DNA of 64,000 nucleotides from contig JBMNNS010000001.1 in the NCBI GenBank assembly GCA_050942625.1, positions 18,682 to 82,681 of the forward strand, in the 5' to 3' direction. Position 1 is the first letter of the stretch. Every line of letters starts with the position of its first letter. Below are positions 56,704-63,947 of this stretch, piece by piece. The notes beneath the pieces are model-generated. The model made no database searches. It saw only the letters and a list, made by a program, of their open reading frames with translations, and was not told where the DNA came from. Source of the stretch: JBMNNS01 sp050942625 (GTDB taxonomy: Bacteria > Bacillota > Dethiobacteria > DTU022 > UBA8154). Made by a program: the position numbers and the translations under genes.

Positions 56704-57700
56704 CGCTTTCAGCCACCCTTTCCAATTGGTTTAGCATCTGGGAAAACCTTGCCGGCGTCAAAGATTGGGGGCCATCAGAAAAAGCCTCCAGGGGGCGGGG
56801 ATGGACCTCTACCAGTAGGCCATCGGCACCTGCAGCTACAGCAGCAAGGCTCATGGGGGGAACCCAGCGCCAGTGACCGGTACCATGGCTTGGATCTACA
56901 AATACCGGTAAATGGCTCAATTCTTTAGCAATGGGCACGGCACTGATATCCAGGGTATTGCGGGTATATTGTTCAAAGGTCCGAATACCCCTTTCACAAA
57001 GAATTACCCTGTTATTCCCACTGCTGACGATATATTCTGCAGCCATTAACCATTCTTCAATTGTTGCTGACATCCCTCTTTTTAGAAGTATTGGTTTATC
57101 TATTTGGCCAAGTTCCTTTAGCAGCCTGAAATTCTGCATATTCCTGGTCCCCACCTGCAAAATATCTGCATAACGGCTCACAGTTTCCACAGAATACTGA
57201 TCTAATACTTCAGTAATAAAAGGAAGGCCGGTCCTTTCCCTGGCTTCTGCCATAATTTTTAGTCCCTCTTCTTCCAGCCCCTGGAAACTGTACGGGGATG
57301 TGCGTGGTTTGTAAGCTCCCCCCCTTAAAATGCTGGCCCCTGCTTCTTTAACGGCCTGGGCCGATTCTAAGAAAGCACTTTCCCCCTCCACGGCACAAGG
57401 TCCTGCAACAAGAGTTATTTTTTCGCCGCCTATTTCCACATTGCCCACCTGCAGTATGGTCCTTTCTTTTTTAAATTCCCTGCTGACAAACTTAAAAGGC
57501 TGTGAAATAATGACGACCTTTTCCACACAGGGCATGGCCTGCAGTGCATCCCTGGCCTCTTCCTTGGGGGCACCGATTGCCCCTAAAATAGTGCGGTTTT
57601 CACCCTTAGAGCGGTGAACGCCAAAGCCAAATTTTTCAAGCCTATTTTCAACCTCTTGGATTTCCTTTTCTGTAACACCAGGATTGATGACAACAATCAT
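56687..57700 (-). CDS. aroF: 3-deoxy-7-phosphoheptulonate synthase (DAHP synthase, type I-beta with ferredoxin-like regulatory domain)
   Basis: A 337-aa enzyme condensing PEP and erythrose-4-phosphate, the entry step of aromatic synthesis. Residues 1-70 form the ferredoxin-like regulatory domain (IVVINPGVTEKEIQEV), which senses Tyr or Phe in the Thermotoga-type enzymes. The barrel has VAGPCAVEGESAFLESAQ, LRGGAYKPRTSPYSFQG, VGTRNMQNFRLLKEL, KPILLKRGMSATIEEW and PVFVDPSHGTGHW. I chose the ATG at 57698-57700, with GGAGGG upstream; the frame runs 13 codons further but the SD sits within that stretch. It is the first gene behind the T-box. Confidence 0.96.
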   Translation of the reverse strand: MIVVINPGVTEKEIQEVENRLEKFGFGVHRSKGENRTILGAIGAPKEEARDALQAMPCVEKVVIISQPFKFVSREFKKERTILQVGNVEIGGEKITLVAGPCAVEGESAFLESAQAVKEAGASILRGGAYKPRTSPYSFQGLEEEGLKIMAEARERTGLPFITEVLDQYSVETVSRYADILQVGTRNMQNFRLLKELGQIDKPILLKRGMSATIEEWLMAAEYIVSSGNNRVILCERGIRTFEQYTRNTLDISAVPIAKELSHLPVFVDPSHGTGHWRWVPPMSLAAVAAGADGLLVEVHPRPLEAFSDGPQSLTPARFSQMLNQLERVAESVGRSI

Positions 57701-57741
57701 AACATTTCCCTCCATATTTAGTTTCCCAAAGTAAATCAAAA

Positions 57742-58043
57742 AGCTTCCATCCCCAAGGGACGGAAGCTCTTACTTCACGCGGTACCACCCTGGTTGGACT
57801 TTTAAATAAAAAGTCCCACCTCTTTAAAAGGGTACGGGCTGGTTTTACAACCTTATACCCCCTTCCTGTTAACGGTGGAAGTTTCCGTCAAAGCCTACTA
57901 ACCCCAAATTAAGGTATTCGGTTTGCTGCTCTGAGGTGTATTTCAGCATAGCAGGATACCGAGTCACAGCAACCCCCGGCTCTCTGAAATCCTGTTATAT
58001 GCTTACTCCTCCCCATCATTGCTATAATCTTACTTTCCTGTTA
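57742..58043 (-). promoter_or_regulatory. T-box riboswitch, apparent tyrosine (UAC) specificity
   Basis: The 410-nt gap upstream of aroF (57701-58110) holds a promoter and a complete T-box leader. The T-box motif AGGGUGGUACCGCG is at 57778-57791 (minus strand). The overlapping terminator AGCUUCC...GGAAGCU followed by UUUUU is at 57742-57768. Stem I runs from about GAGGAG (58006-58011) to CACCUC (57933-57938), with the specifier-loop sequence GAAAUACACC, giving UAC at 57938-57940. Uncharged tRNA-Tyr would pair there and stabilise the antiterminator, raising aroF-tyrA-aroA expression. The alternative readings AUA or CAC fit less well with the genes. Confidence 0.93.
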
Positions 58044-58049
58044 GCTGCT

Positions 58050-58078
58050 ATTCTAATGCGAAGGGATCCGGTTGTCAA
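58050..58078 (-). promoter_or_regulatory. SigA-type promoter of the aroF T-box operon
   Basis: On the minus strand TTGACA, 17 nt, TAGAAT, placing the transcript start near 58043, just before stem I of the T-box. Confidence 0.85.
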
Positions 58079-58110
58079 GTACTATTTTAGGCTGTTGTAG
58101 TTACCACCAG

Positions 58111-59331
58111 TTAATTGCCGAGATGAAAGTTGTCGTGAAGTGTCTTCACTGCACAGCGTAAATCCCCTTGCTTTATAAGAAGGGAGATCGTGATATTTGA
58201 ATCACCCGTCTGTATTATTTCCACCTTTTTTTCGTTAAGAACCTTGACAACCCGGGCCATTACGCCCGGAATACTATGCATACCTACCCCTACAATGGAA
58301 ACCTTGGCACAACCTTTCTCCAGTTGGTATAAAACACCAAGGTCCTTTAAGATTTTCTCTACTTTAATACTATGTTCTTCTTTAACAATAAATGCCTTAA
58401 GGAGAGGAAAAACACTAATCAAGTCAATATTGATCCCCGCTTTTCCAATACGTTCAAAAATTTTAATTTCCCTATCGGGATCAGGTTTTTCAAATGTTAT
58501 TATAAATTGGGCCAACTCTGTAGAATGGGCAATTCCTGTAACTGCCCTGCGTCCACGAGTACTGTAGTTTCCTTCCTTCAAGGCAGATTCCCCCGTAATA
58601 AGTGTTCCTGGCCCGGAAGCATCGAGGTTTCTAACAACCACAGCTACGTTGTTGCGCATAGCTACCTCTATAGCCCGGGGATGTATGACCCTGGCTCCCT
58701 CATAAGCCATCTGACAAACCTCACCGTAGGTAATTTGTTGTATTACCCTTGCTTCCTCTACTATGCGGGGATCGGCTGTCATGATACCTGAAACATCGGT
58801 AAATATCTCCACCTTTTCGGCCATAAGCGCCGCACCCAAAATCACCGCCGTGGTATCGCTTCCCCCTCTGCCCAGCGTATTTATTTCCCCGCAGGCATCT
58901 GCCCCCTGAAAACCAGCTATGATGGGAACCTCATTATTCTGTAGGGCCTCCTCAACCCTTAACGGCTGGCAATCAAGTACTTCCGCTTCACTATAGTAAC
59001 CATCAGTATTGAAGCCAGCCTGGGGACCGGTTAAAGCACGGGAGGAGATACCCTTTTTATTTAATGTTGCTGCTAAAGCAACAGCTGATATAATTTCTCC
59101 ACAGGACATGATCAAGTCCAGTTCCCTCGAGGGTATATCTGGACAAATATCCTGCGCAAATGATTTTAAAGTATCTGTGGCATAGGGATCACCCTGGCGG
59201 CCCATTGCTGAAACCACCACAACCACCTTATACCCTTCCTTTAGAGCTTCCTCAATTCTGCGGGTAACGATCTCCCTTTGTTCCTGTGTTGCAAGTGAAG
59301 TCCCCCCATATTTTTGCACCAGTATTCTCAT
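58111..59331 (-). CDS. lysC: Aspartate kinase
   Basis: A 406-aa enzyme phosphorylating aspartate at the head of the lysine/threonine/methionine pathway. Kinase motifs VQKYGGTSLATQEQRE, NTLGRGGSDTTAVILGA and TADPRIVEEA, then two ACT domains (about 265-330 and 340-400) that bind end-product amino acids. I chose the ATG at 59329-59331, with GGGGTG six bases upstream; the frame extends three codons to a GTG. It follows asd by 36 nt and precedes the aroF T-box, but has no riboswitch of its own. Confidence 0.96.
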   Translation of the reverse strand: MRILVQKYGGTSLATQEQREIVTRRIEEALKEGYKVVVVVSAMGRQGDPYATDTLKSFAQDICPDIPSRELDLIMSCGEIISAVALAATLNKKGISSRALTGPQAGFNTDGYYSEAEVLDCQPLRVEEALQNNEVPIIAGFQGADACGEINTLGRGGSDTTAVILGAALMAEKVEIFTDVSGIMTADPRIVEEARVIQQITYGEVCQMAYEGARVIHPRAIEVAMRNNVAVVVRNLDASGPGTLITGESALKEGNYSTRGRRAVTGIAHSTELAQFIITFEKPDPDREIKIFERIGKAGINIDLISVFPLLKAFIVKEEHSIKVEKILKDLGVLYQLEKGCAKVSIVGVGMHSIPGVMARVVKVLNEKKVEIIQTGDSNITISLLIKQGDLRCAVKTLHDNFHLGN

Positions 59332-59367
59332 TCTCCTCACCCCTGTTCTAGAATGAACCCCTTCAAA

Positions 59368-60387
59368 TTATAAAAGCAGTTCTGCAATCTGGACGGAATT
59401 AGTAGCAGCCCCTTTGCGAATATTGTCGGCTACAACCCACATATTCAAGCCAAAGGGAACGGAGCGATCGATGCGGATCCGGCCCACAAAAACTTCGTCC
59501 CTGCCCTCCGTATCAACCGGCATGGGGTACAATAGTTCTGCAGGGTTATCCCATACCACTATTCCAGGAGCTTTGGAAAAAACCTCACGTGCCTCCCCAG
59601 GTGAAAGTGGTGCGTTAAGCTCCACGTTAAGGGACTCTGAGTGCCCATTAAAGACAGGAACCCTCACAGTAGTAACAGTGATCGGTAGTTCGGGAAGATC
59701 CATGATCTTACGCGTTTCCCTGATCATTTTTAATTCTTCTTTTGTGTAGTCGTCTTCATCAAAAACGTCAATATGGGGCACCACATTGAAGGCAATCTGG
59801 TGGTGCTTAGCAGCGGCTTTATAAGGAATAATTTTTTTCAGAACCTCTTTTTTGTCCAGAACAGCATAACTCTGGGTCGCAGTTTCATCCATTGCTTCCT
59901 TGCCTGCACCGGAAACCGACTGATAGGTAGAGACTACAACCCTTTTAATCCCTGCTTTAAGGTGCAATGGTTGCAGGGCTACTACCATCTGTATTGTAGA
60001 ACAATTTGGATTGGCAATGATCCCCTTGTGACGGGAAACAGCATCTGGGTTGACCTCCGGGACTACCAGAGGGATCTCAGGGTCCATACGAAACGCACTG
60101 CTGTTATCCACCACGATGGCCCCCCTTTTAGCTGCTTCGGGGGCCAATTCCTTGCTTACATCTCCGCCAGCACTGAAAAAAGCAAAATCAACCCCGTTGA
60201 AAGACTCCGGCTTGGCTTCTTCAACAGAATATTCCTGACCACCAATATTTACTTTTTTACCGGCAGAATGGGCTGAAGCAAGAAGTTTCCACCCTTTAAC
60301 AGGAAAATTGCGCTGGCGCAAAACCTCGACCAGGACCTGACCCACATTACCGGTAACACCAACAATAGCAACATTATAACCAGCCAT
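59368..60387 (-). CDS. asd: Aspartate-semialdehyde dehydrogenase
   Basis: A 339-aa NADPH enzyme reducing aspartyl phosphate. Rossmann motif VAIVGVTGNVGQVLVEVL, SAGGDVSKELAPEAA, VVPEVNPDAV, the catalytic Cys in IIANPNCSTIQMVVAL, VVSTYQSVSGAGKEAM, and the His/Arg-bearing RVPVFNGHSESLNVEL. The ATG at 60385-60387 has AGGAGAGG upstream. It lies 36 nt before lysC, while the upstream lysA is 493 nt away, separated by the repeat element. No clear promoter is seen in 60388-60530, so it may depend on read-through from lysA. Confidence 0.96.
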   Translation of the reverse strand: MAGYNVAIVGVTGNVGQVLVEVLRQRNFPVKGWKLLASAHSAGKKVNIGGQEYSVEEAKPESFNGVDFAFFSAGGDVSKELAPEAAKRGAIVVDNSSAFRMDPEIPLVVPEVNPDAVSRHKGIIANPNCSTIQMVVALQPLHLKAGIKRVVVSTYQSVSGAGKEAMDETATQSYAVLDKKEVLKKIIPYKAAAKHHQIAFNVVPHIDVFDEDDYTKEELKMIRETRKIMDLPELPITVTTVRVPVFNGHSESLNVELNAPLSPGEAREVFSKAPGIVVWDNPAELLYPMPVDTEGRDEVFVGRIRIDRSVPFGLNMWVVADNIRKGAATNSVQIAELLL

Positions 60388-60573
60388 TAAAACCTCTCCT
60401 TTTAAAAATTTTTATAAATAATTACTTTAAACTTTCCTCTATCCGGGTCCCTTCAATATTTTATTCCCAAAACCTGATAAATTACATTAACCTTAAAAAA
60501 ACTGTATTAAAAAATTCAACTAGTGAAAGTGTGACAGAGAACCGTTCGAGACCACTGAAAAAGTCCCAAATTG

Positions 60574-60654
60574 TGTCATTCTGAATGAACGAAGTGAATG
60601 AAGAATCTTTTTAGCAGCTTAAAATCAGATCCTTCGCTATCGCTCAGGATGACA
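60574..60654. repeat. 81-bp internal palindrome (REP-like)
   Basis: TGTCATTCTGA at the left and TCAGGATGACA at the right are complementary with one mismatch, with AGAATCT and AGATCCTTC pairing further in. This wording (GTCATTCTGA...CGAAG...GAAGAATCT...CTCAGGATGAC) resembles intergenic palindromes found repeatedly in Firmicute and other genomes. It would form a long hairpin in RNA or single-stranded DNA. Confidence 0.7.
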
Positions 60655-60831
60655 ATGTTATAACTCAGGATGAAAATGTTATAACTCAGGATGAAAATGC
60701 TATAAATCAGGATGACAATGTTATAACTCAGGATGAAAATGTTATAAATCAGGATGACAATGTTATAACTCAGGATGAAAATGCTATAAATCAGGATGAA
60801 ATGCTATCGCTCAGGTCGACAATAGCGGCAG
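60645..60831. repeat. 21-bp tandem repeat array (about nine units)
   Basis: Units beginning CAGGATG start at 60645, 60666, 60687, 60708, 60729, 60750, 60771, 60792 and 60812; all steps are 21 nt except the last, which is 20. The core is CAGGATGAAAATGTTATAAC with A/C and T/C variants. The unit starts with the right arm of the adjacent palindrome, which suggests the array grew from it. There are no spacers of unique sequence, so it is not a CRISPR array. Confidence 0.9.
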
Positions 60832-60880
60832 TTTTTTATAAAACCGGCTTTTTCAGTGCTTTCAACCGTCCCCTGTCACC

Positions 60881-62182
60881 TCATGGTTCATTGAGGGCGA
60901 TTAGATCTGCATAAGTTTCCCTGCGGATGATAATCCTGGGCTCCCCATCACGAACAAAAATCACCGCCGGACGTGGGTTATGATTGTAAACGCTGGCCAT
61001 CGAATAACAGTATGCACCGGTGCTTAAAACTGCCAACAGATCACCACTTTCCACCCTGGGAAGATAAATGTCCTTTATCAGAATATCACCGGATTCACAA
61101 GCCTTACCGGCAATGGTAACCTTTTCACTGGCATCCTGTGCAGCCTTATTGGCCAAAAGAGCATGGTAACGAGCACCATAAAGTGCCGGGCGGATATTAT
61201 CCATCATCCCGCCGTCGATAGAAACATAACGTCTGATCCCGGGAATATCCTTAATAACGCCAATTCGATAAAGGGTAGTACCAGCTTCACCTATAATTGA
61301 GCGCCCGGGCTCTAGAACAAGCCTGGGAAGCGGCAATTTTCTTTTTTCGGCGGTTTCTTTCACAGCCAGGGCTATATTTTTTACAAACGCTTCAATAGAA
61401 GGAGGCGTATCTCCCTGCCCATAGCGTATACCAAGGCCTCCGCCCAGATCGAGTTCAGTAGCAAGGTAGCCAGTTTTCTCCCTTACTGAAGCAATGAAGT
61501 TAACCATAATTTTTGCTGCCAGGCGGAAGGGTTCCAGCTGAAATATTTGTGAACCCAAATGACAGTGAAATCCCTTCAACTCCAAATGGGAGGACTTTAA
61601 AATTATTTGAATGGCATCCATGATACTGCCATCGGCCAAACCAAATCCAAATTTAGAGTCATCCTGTCCAGTTTGCACAAACTCGTGGGTATAAGCCGTT
61701 ATTCCAGGCTTAATTCTGAAAAGGACGGCCGTTTTTTTTGAGCCATAAAGCGGTGATAACCTAACTAATTCAGATAGTTCCTGCATACTGTCAACCACTA
61801 TTGTCCCTGTATTGTTCTGTAAAGCATATTTCAATTCGTCCCTGGTCTTGTTGTTTCCATGAAAATATAGCTTAGAGGCAGGAAAACCAGCCTGTAAAGC
61901 CGTATATAATTCCCCTCCGGATACAACATCCAAACCCAGGCCTTCCTCATCAAGCAGACGAGCCATGGCTAAAGATAAAAAAGCCTTGCCGGCATATACA
62001 ATTTTGCCATGTGGATAGTACTGATGAAGTGCTTGAAGATAGCGAAGGCAGTTTTCCCTGATCATATCTTCATCCAGGATATATAATGGCGTACCAAATT
62101 TTGTTGCCAGCTCTACTGTATCACAACCCCCTATTTCAAGATGTCCTTGCTTGTTTACTTTCATCGTTCCCGCAAAATTCAT
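60881..62182 (-). CDS. lysA: Diaminopimelate decarboxylase
   Basis: A 433-aa PLP enzyme converting meso-diaminopimelate to lysine. Fold III barrel with the PLP-Lys in GKIVYAGKAFLSLAMARLL, FHGNNKTRDEL, GFHCHLGSQIF, ELDLGGGLGIRY (phosphate loop), EPGRSIIGEAG and the second-subunit CESGDILIKD. I chose the ATG at 62180-62182 because AGGAGTG lies seven bases upstream; the frame extends 18 codons further into the leader. A lysine riboswitch precedes it. Its stop abuts the right end of the repeat element, with asd and lysC beyond. Confidence 0.96.
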   Translation of the reverse strand: MNFAGTMKVNKQGHLEIGGCDTVELATKFGTPLYILDEDMIRENCLRYLQALHQYYPHGKIVYAGKAFLSLAMARLLDEEGLGLDVVSGGELYTALQAGFPASKLYFHGNNKTRDELKYALQNNTGTIVVDSMQELSELVRLSPLYGSKKTAVLFRIKPGITAYTHEFVQTGQDDSKFGFGLADGSIMDAIQIILKSSHLELKGFHCHLGSQIFQLEPFRLAAKIMVNFIASVREKTGYLATELDLGGGLGIRYGQGDTPPSIEAFVKNIALAVKETAEKRKLPLPRLVLEPGRSIIGEAGTTLYRIGVIKDIPGIRRYVSIDGGMMDNIRPALYGARYHALLANKAAQDASEKVTIAGKACESGDILIKDIYLPRVESGDLLAVLSTGAYCYSMASVYNHNPRPAVIFVRDGEPRIIIRRETYADLIALNEP

Positions 62183-62262
62183 ATTTTCACTCCTAAAAAT
62201 AAAAACGACTGACAGGTTTAACCGCAGCCGATACAAGTCTACGCAAACCCTTGACGCCCTTA

Positions 62263-62448
62263 GTGAGATAGCACTCCACCGGCTAAAAGGGCATTTTAAC
62301 CGGTGACAGTTCGTAAGCTATTAACTTATGAACCAGCTTTTAGTATCCGGGGAAAACTAAAAACTTCGGCGGTGAAACCTTTCTGCCCGCTTCATCAAGC
62401 CCCGTCTTTCAAACGAGCATACTAATTCTCCCCGCGCCTCTACCTCAC
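62263..62448 (-). promoter_or_regulatory. Lysine riboswitch (L box) upstream of lysA
   Basis: Conserved blocks appear in order on the minus strand: GUGAGGUAGAGGCGCG, AUUAGUA, ACCGCCGAAG, CUGUCACCGG and GGUGGAGUGCUAUCUCAC. P1 forms from GUGAGGUAG (62440-62448) and CUAUCUCAC (62263-62271), nine pairs. These match the lysine aptamer core. The 80 nt between the aptamer and lysA show only weak hairpins (GGUUU/AAACC), and a U-rich stretch falls just before the SD, so the switch may control termination or initiation; which is unclear. The 436-nt gap 62183-62618 is otherwise occupied by the lysA promoter. Confidence 0.92.
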
Positions 62449-62487
62449 CCAGGTCAAGAGATGAGGTAACATATTTTTTTCGTTGTT

Positions 62488-62516
62488 ATTTTATCACAGA
62501 CCTGCCTGCTTGACAA
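62488..62516 (-). promoter_or_regulatory. SigA-type promoter of lysA
   Basis: On the minus strand TTGTCA, 17 nt, TAAAAT, about 40 nt before the aptamer. The same -35 area read on the plus strand gives TTGACA with a weak TATAGC 16 nt on, a possible divergent promoter for the Mop gene. Confidence 0.75.
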
Positions 62517-62618
62517 CATCAAGACAACGATTATAGCAGTTAATTGTATAGATCTAATGGTTTGGGAAATTATATAAAAAAGAAAGCACTAAAAAAAAAA
62601 TTTAAAGGAGGCAGTCTC

Positions 62619-62837
62619 ATGGAAACAACGCTTTCTATTAGTGGAAGGAACAAGCTGAAAGGAAAAGTTACCAATATTGTCCCTGGCATCGTTACAGCCG
62701 AAGTTGAAATTGATATCGGCAATAACAACACAATTACCGGGGTTATTACCAAAAGTTCCCTGGAGGAATTAGGGCTCAGGCAAGGAGAGGAAGTCACTGC
62801 TTTGATAAAAGCAACCTCCGTCATGTTTATGAAGTAA
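62619..62837 (+). CDS. Molybdopterin/molybdate-binding TOBE (Mop) protein
   Basis: A 72-aa single TOBE/Mop domain: LSISGRNKLKGKVTNIVPG, VTAEVEIDIGNNNTITGVIT and LGLRQGEEVTALIKATSVMF, the full molbindin core. Such small proteins assemble as hexamers and bind molybdate or tungstate. I chose the ATG at 62619 with AAAGGAGG upstream; the frame runs 25 codons earlier through Lys-rich non-family sequence. It is a lone plus-strand gene between the lysA leader and a minus-strand kinase-like gene. No molybdate transporter or cofactor genes are visible nearby. Confidence 0.92.
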   Translation: METTLSISGRNKLKGKVTNIVPGIVTAEVEIDIGNNNTITGVITKSSLEELGLRQGEEVTALIKATSVMFMK

Positions 62838-62878
62838 CAAATATGAAATTAAGATAGCGCGGAATTCCCTAAAAAGGG

Positions 62879-62950
62879 AAGGCGGCACACCATGCCAGGT
62901 TAATTTAGTTCAACCAGGTATTTTACAGGTATTTTATGCGCCGCCTTTTT
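62879..62950. terminator. Intrinsic terminator of the Mop gene, possibly bidirectional
   Basis: AAGGCGGC pairs with GCCGCCTT across a 53-nt loop that contains a smaller GGTT/AACC hairpin and two direct AGGTATTTTA copies. TTTTT follows on the plus strand. The large loop is unusual for a simple terminator. A separate small CCC-TAAAAA-GGG hairpin lies just upstream. Confidence 0.6.
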
Positions 62951-62961
62951 ATTTTACTCCC

Positions 62962-63723
62962 TTAAACAAAATTAAAACTGTATTCCAGCAATTTATCTAC
63001 CAGAGGGTTTATTCTTTCATAAACAATTCCTCTTCTCTGGGCGATAACAAAAAGTTCTTTTAGCATTTCTTCTTTTACCAACTTTTTATCCAAACCAAGT
63101 TCATCGACGAAAATTTGGAACAGCTCGCCCGTCATAGCTATTTTCCACAAAGTAAAGTTTGGTGAATAGGTGAGGGCATAGGCACAAAGGCTTCCAATGT
63201 CCTCTTCCTTTCTACCCTCCCGGCATTCTTCCATGTCGATCCCATAGATTTTCTCTCTGATAATAAAGTTCCTGAAATTAATGTCCCCCATAATATACTG
63301 TTTCCCTGTAATTTCATGTACTGCAGTATAAAATTCCTTAAACCAGGAACAAAGGCTATAGATAGCCTGGTAAGCTGGATCCTTTAGTGAACTACTTTCA
63401 GAACCGCTGATGCTTTCCTGCCAGCAATAGTAAGCCAGGAACAATGGCCCCTCCAGATATTCCAATAAAATATAGTTGTCGCCTATTTCATAAATCTGGG
63501 GGACAGCCACCCCTTTTTCCCTTAGTTTTTGGAGCATTTTAACCTCTTTGGGCAATCTGCCCGGGCGGGTGTATTCTTTATAGACTAGAAGCCTTTGCTT
63601 TCCAGCAAAGGCATGCCGGCTATTTGCCTTAACTAGATAAACATTGTTTTTTCTACTTATAAATTCCTTTTCCACCGTAAAACGGTACAAGCCCTCACCA
63701 GTTTGGGCCGGATTAGTTAACAC
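62962..63723 (-). CDS. Protein-kinase-fold/phosphotransferase-like protein (unassigned)
   Basis: A 253-aa soluble protein with signs of the kinase-like (aminoglycoside-phosphotransferase, RIO or WaaP-type) fold: Lys in RLLVYKEYTRPG (about 45-56), Glu-rich helix LPKEVKMLQKLREKGV, hinge NYILLEYLEGP, catalytic loop YIMGDINFRNFII (usual HGDxxxxN has Met-Gly-Asp) and a metal loop YGIDMEECREG in place of DFG/DFE. The phosphate acceptor is unknown, and it may be a pseudoenzyme because the catalytic His is absent. The GTG at 63721-63723 has AAGGAG upstream. The gene stands alone, convergent with the Mop gene. Confidence 0.65.
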   Translation of the reverse strand: MLTNPAQTGEGLYRFTVEKEFISRKNNVYLVKANSRHAFAGKQRLLVYKEYTRPGRLPKEVKMLQKLREKGVAVPQIYEIGDNYILLEYLEGPLFLAYYCWQESISGSESSSLKDPAYQAIYSLCSWFKEFYTAVHEITGKQYIMGDINFRNFIIREKIYGIDMEECREGRKEEDIGSLCAYALTYSPNFTLWKIAMTGELFQIFVDELGLDKKLVKEEMLKELFVIAQRRGIVYERINPLVDKLLEYSFNFV

Positions 63724-63947
63724 CTAATCACTCCTTAAAAGTTTAAGGTTCTAAAGGCTGTTTTTTTACTACCATCTTATTCCTTTTCCTTCTTAACAAG
63801 CAAAATTACCTGGATCAACTTCTATATGAATTATATTACACAACGTTGCTAAAAAAAATACTGGTAAATTAATACTGTAAATAATACCATTGCAAATAAT
63901 ACATTTCAGTACGAAACCATTAATTATTATATAAAGGTTGAGGGTTT

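Larger units (their letters stand above)
60531..60879. mobile_element. Nested palindromic (MITE-like) intergenic element with imperfect terminal inverted repeats
   Basis: The left end begins GTGACAG (60531) and continues through CACTGAAAAAG (60553-60563); the right end has CTTTTTCAGTG (60848-60858) and CTGTCAC (60873-60879). These inverted repeats are about 33 nt, imperfect in the middle. Inside lies a smaller palindrome (60574-60654) and a 21-bp array (60645 onward). No coding frame or transposase is present, so it would be non-autonomous. The right end sits one base from the lysA stop codon. Confidence 0.6.

Noticed and set aside
59332..59367. Separate lysine riboswitch for lysC
   Set aside because: Only 36 nt separate asd and lysC, with no room for an aptamer.
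60645..60831. CRISPR array
   Set aside because: Units are contiguous 21-mers with no unique spacers, and no cas genes are nearby.
60615..60831. A protein with seven-residue repeats (Gln-Asp-Glu-Asn pattern) encoded by the 21-bp array
   Set aside because: The frame is open through the array but has no start codon with an SD ahead of it and a stop just upstream; the palindromic non-coding origin explains it better.
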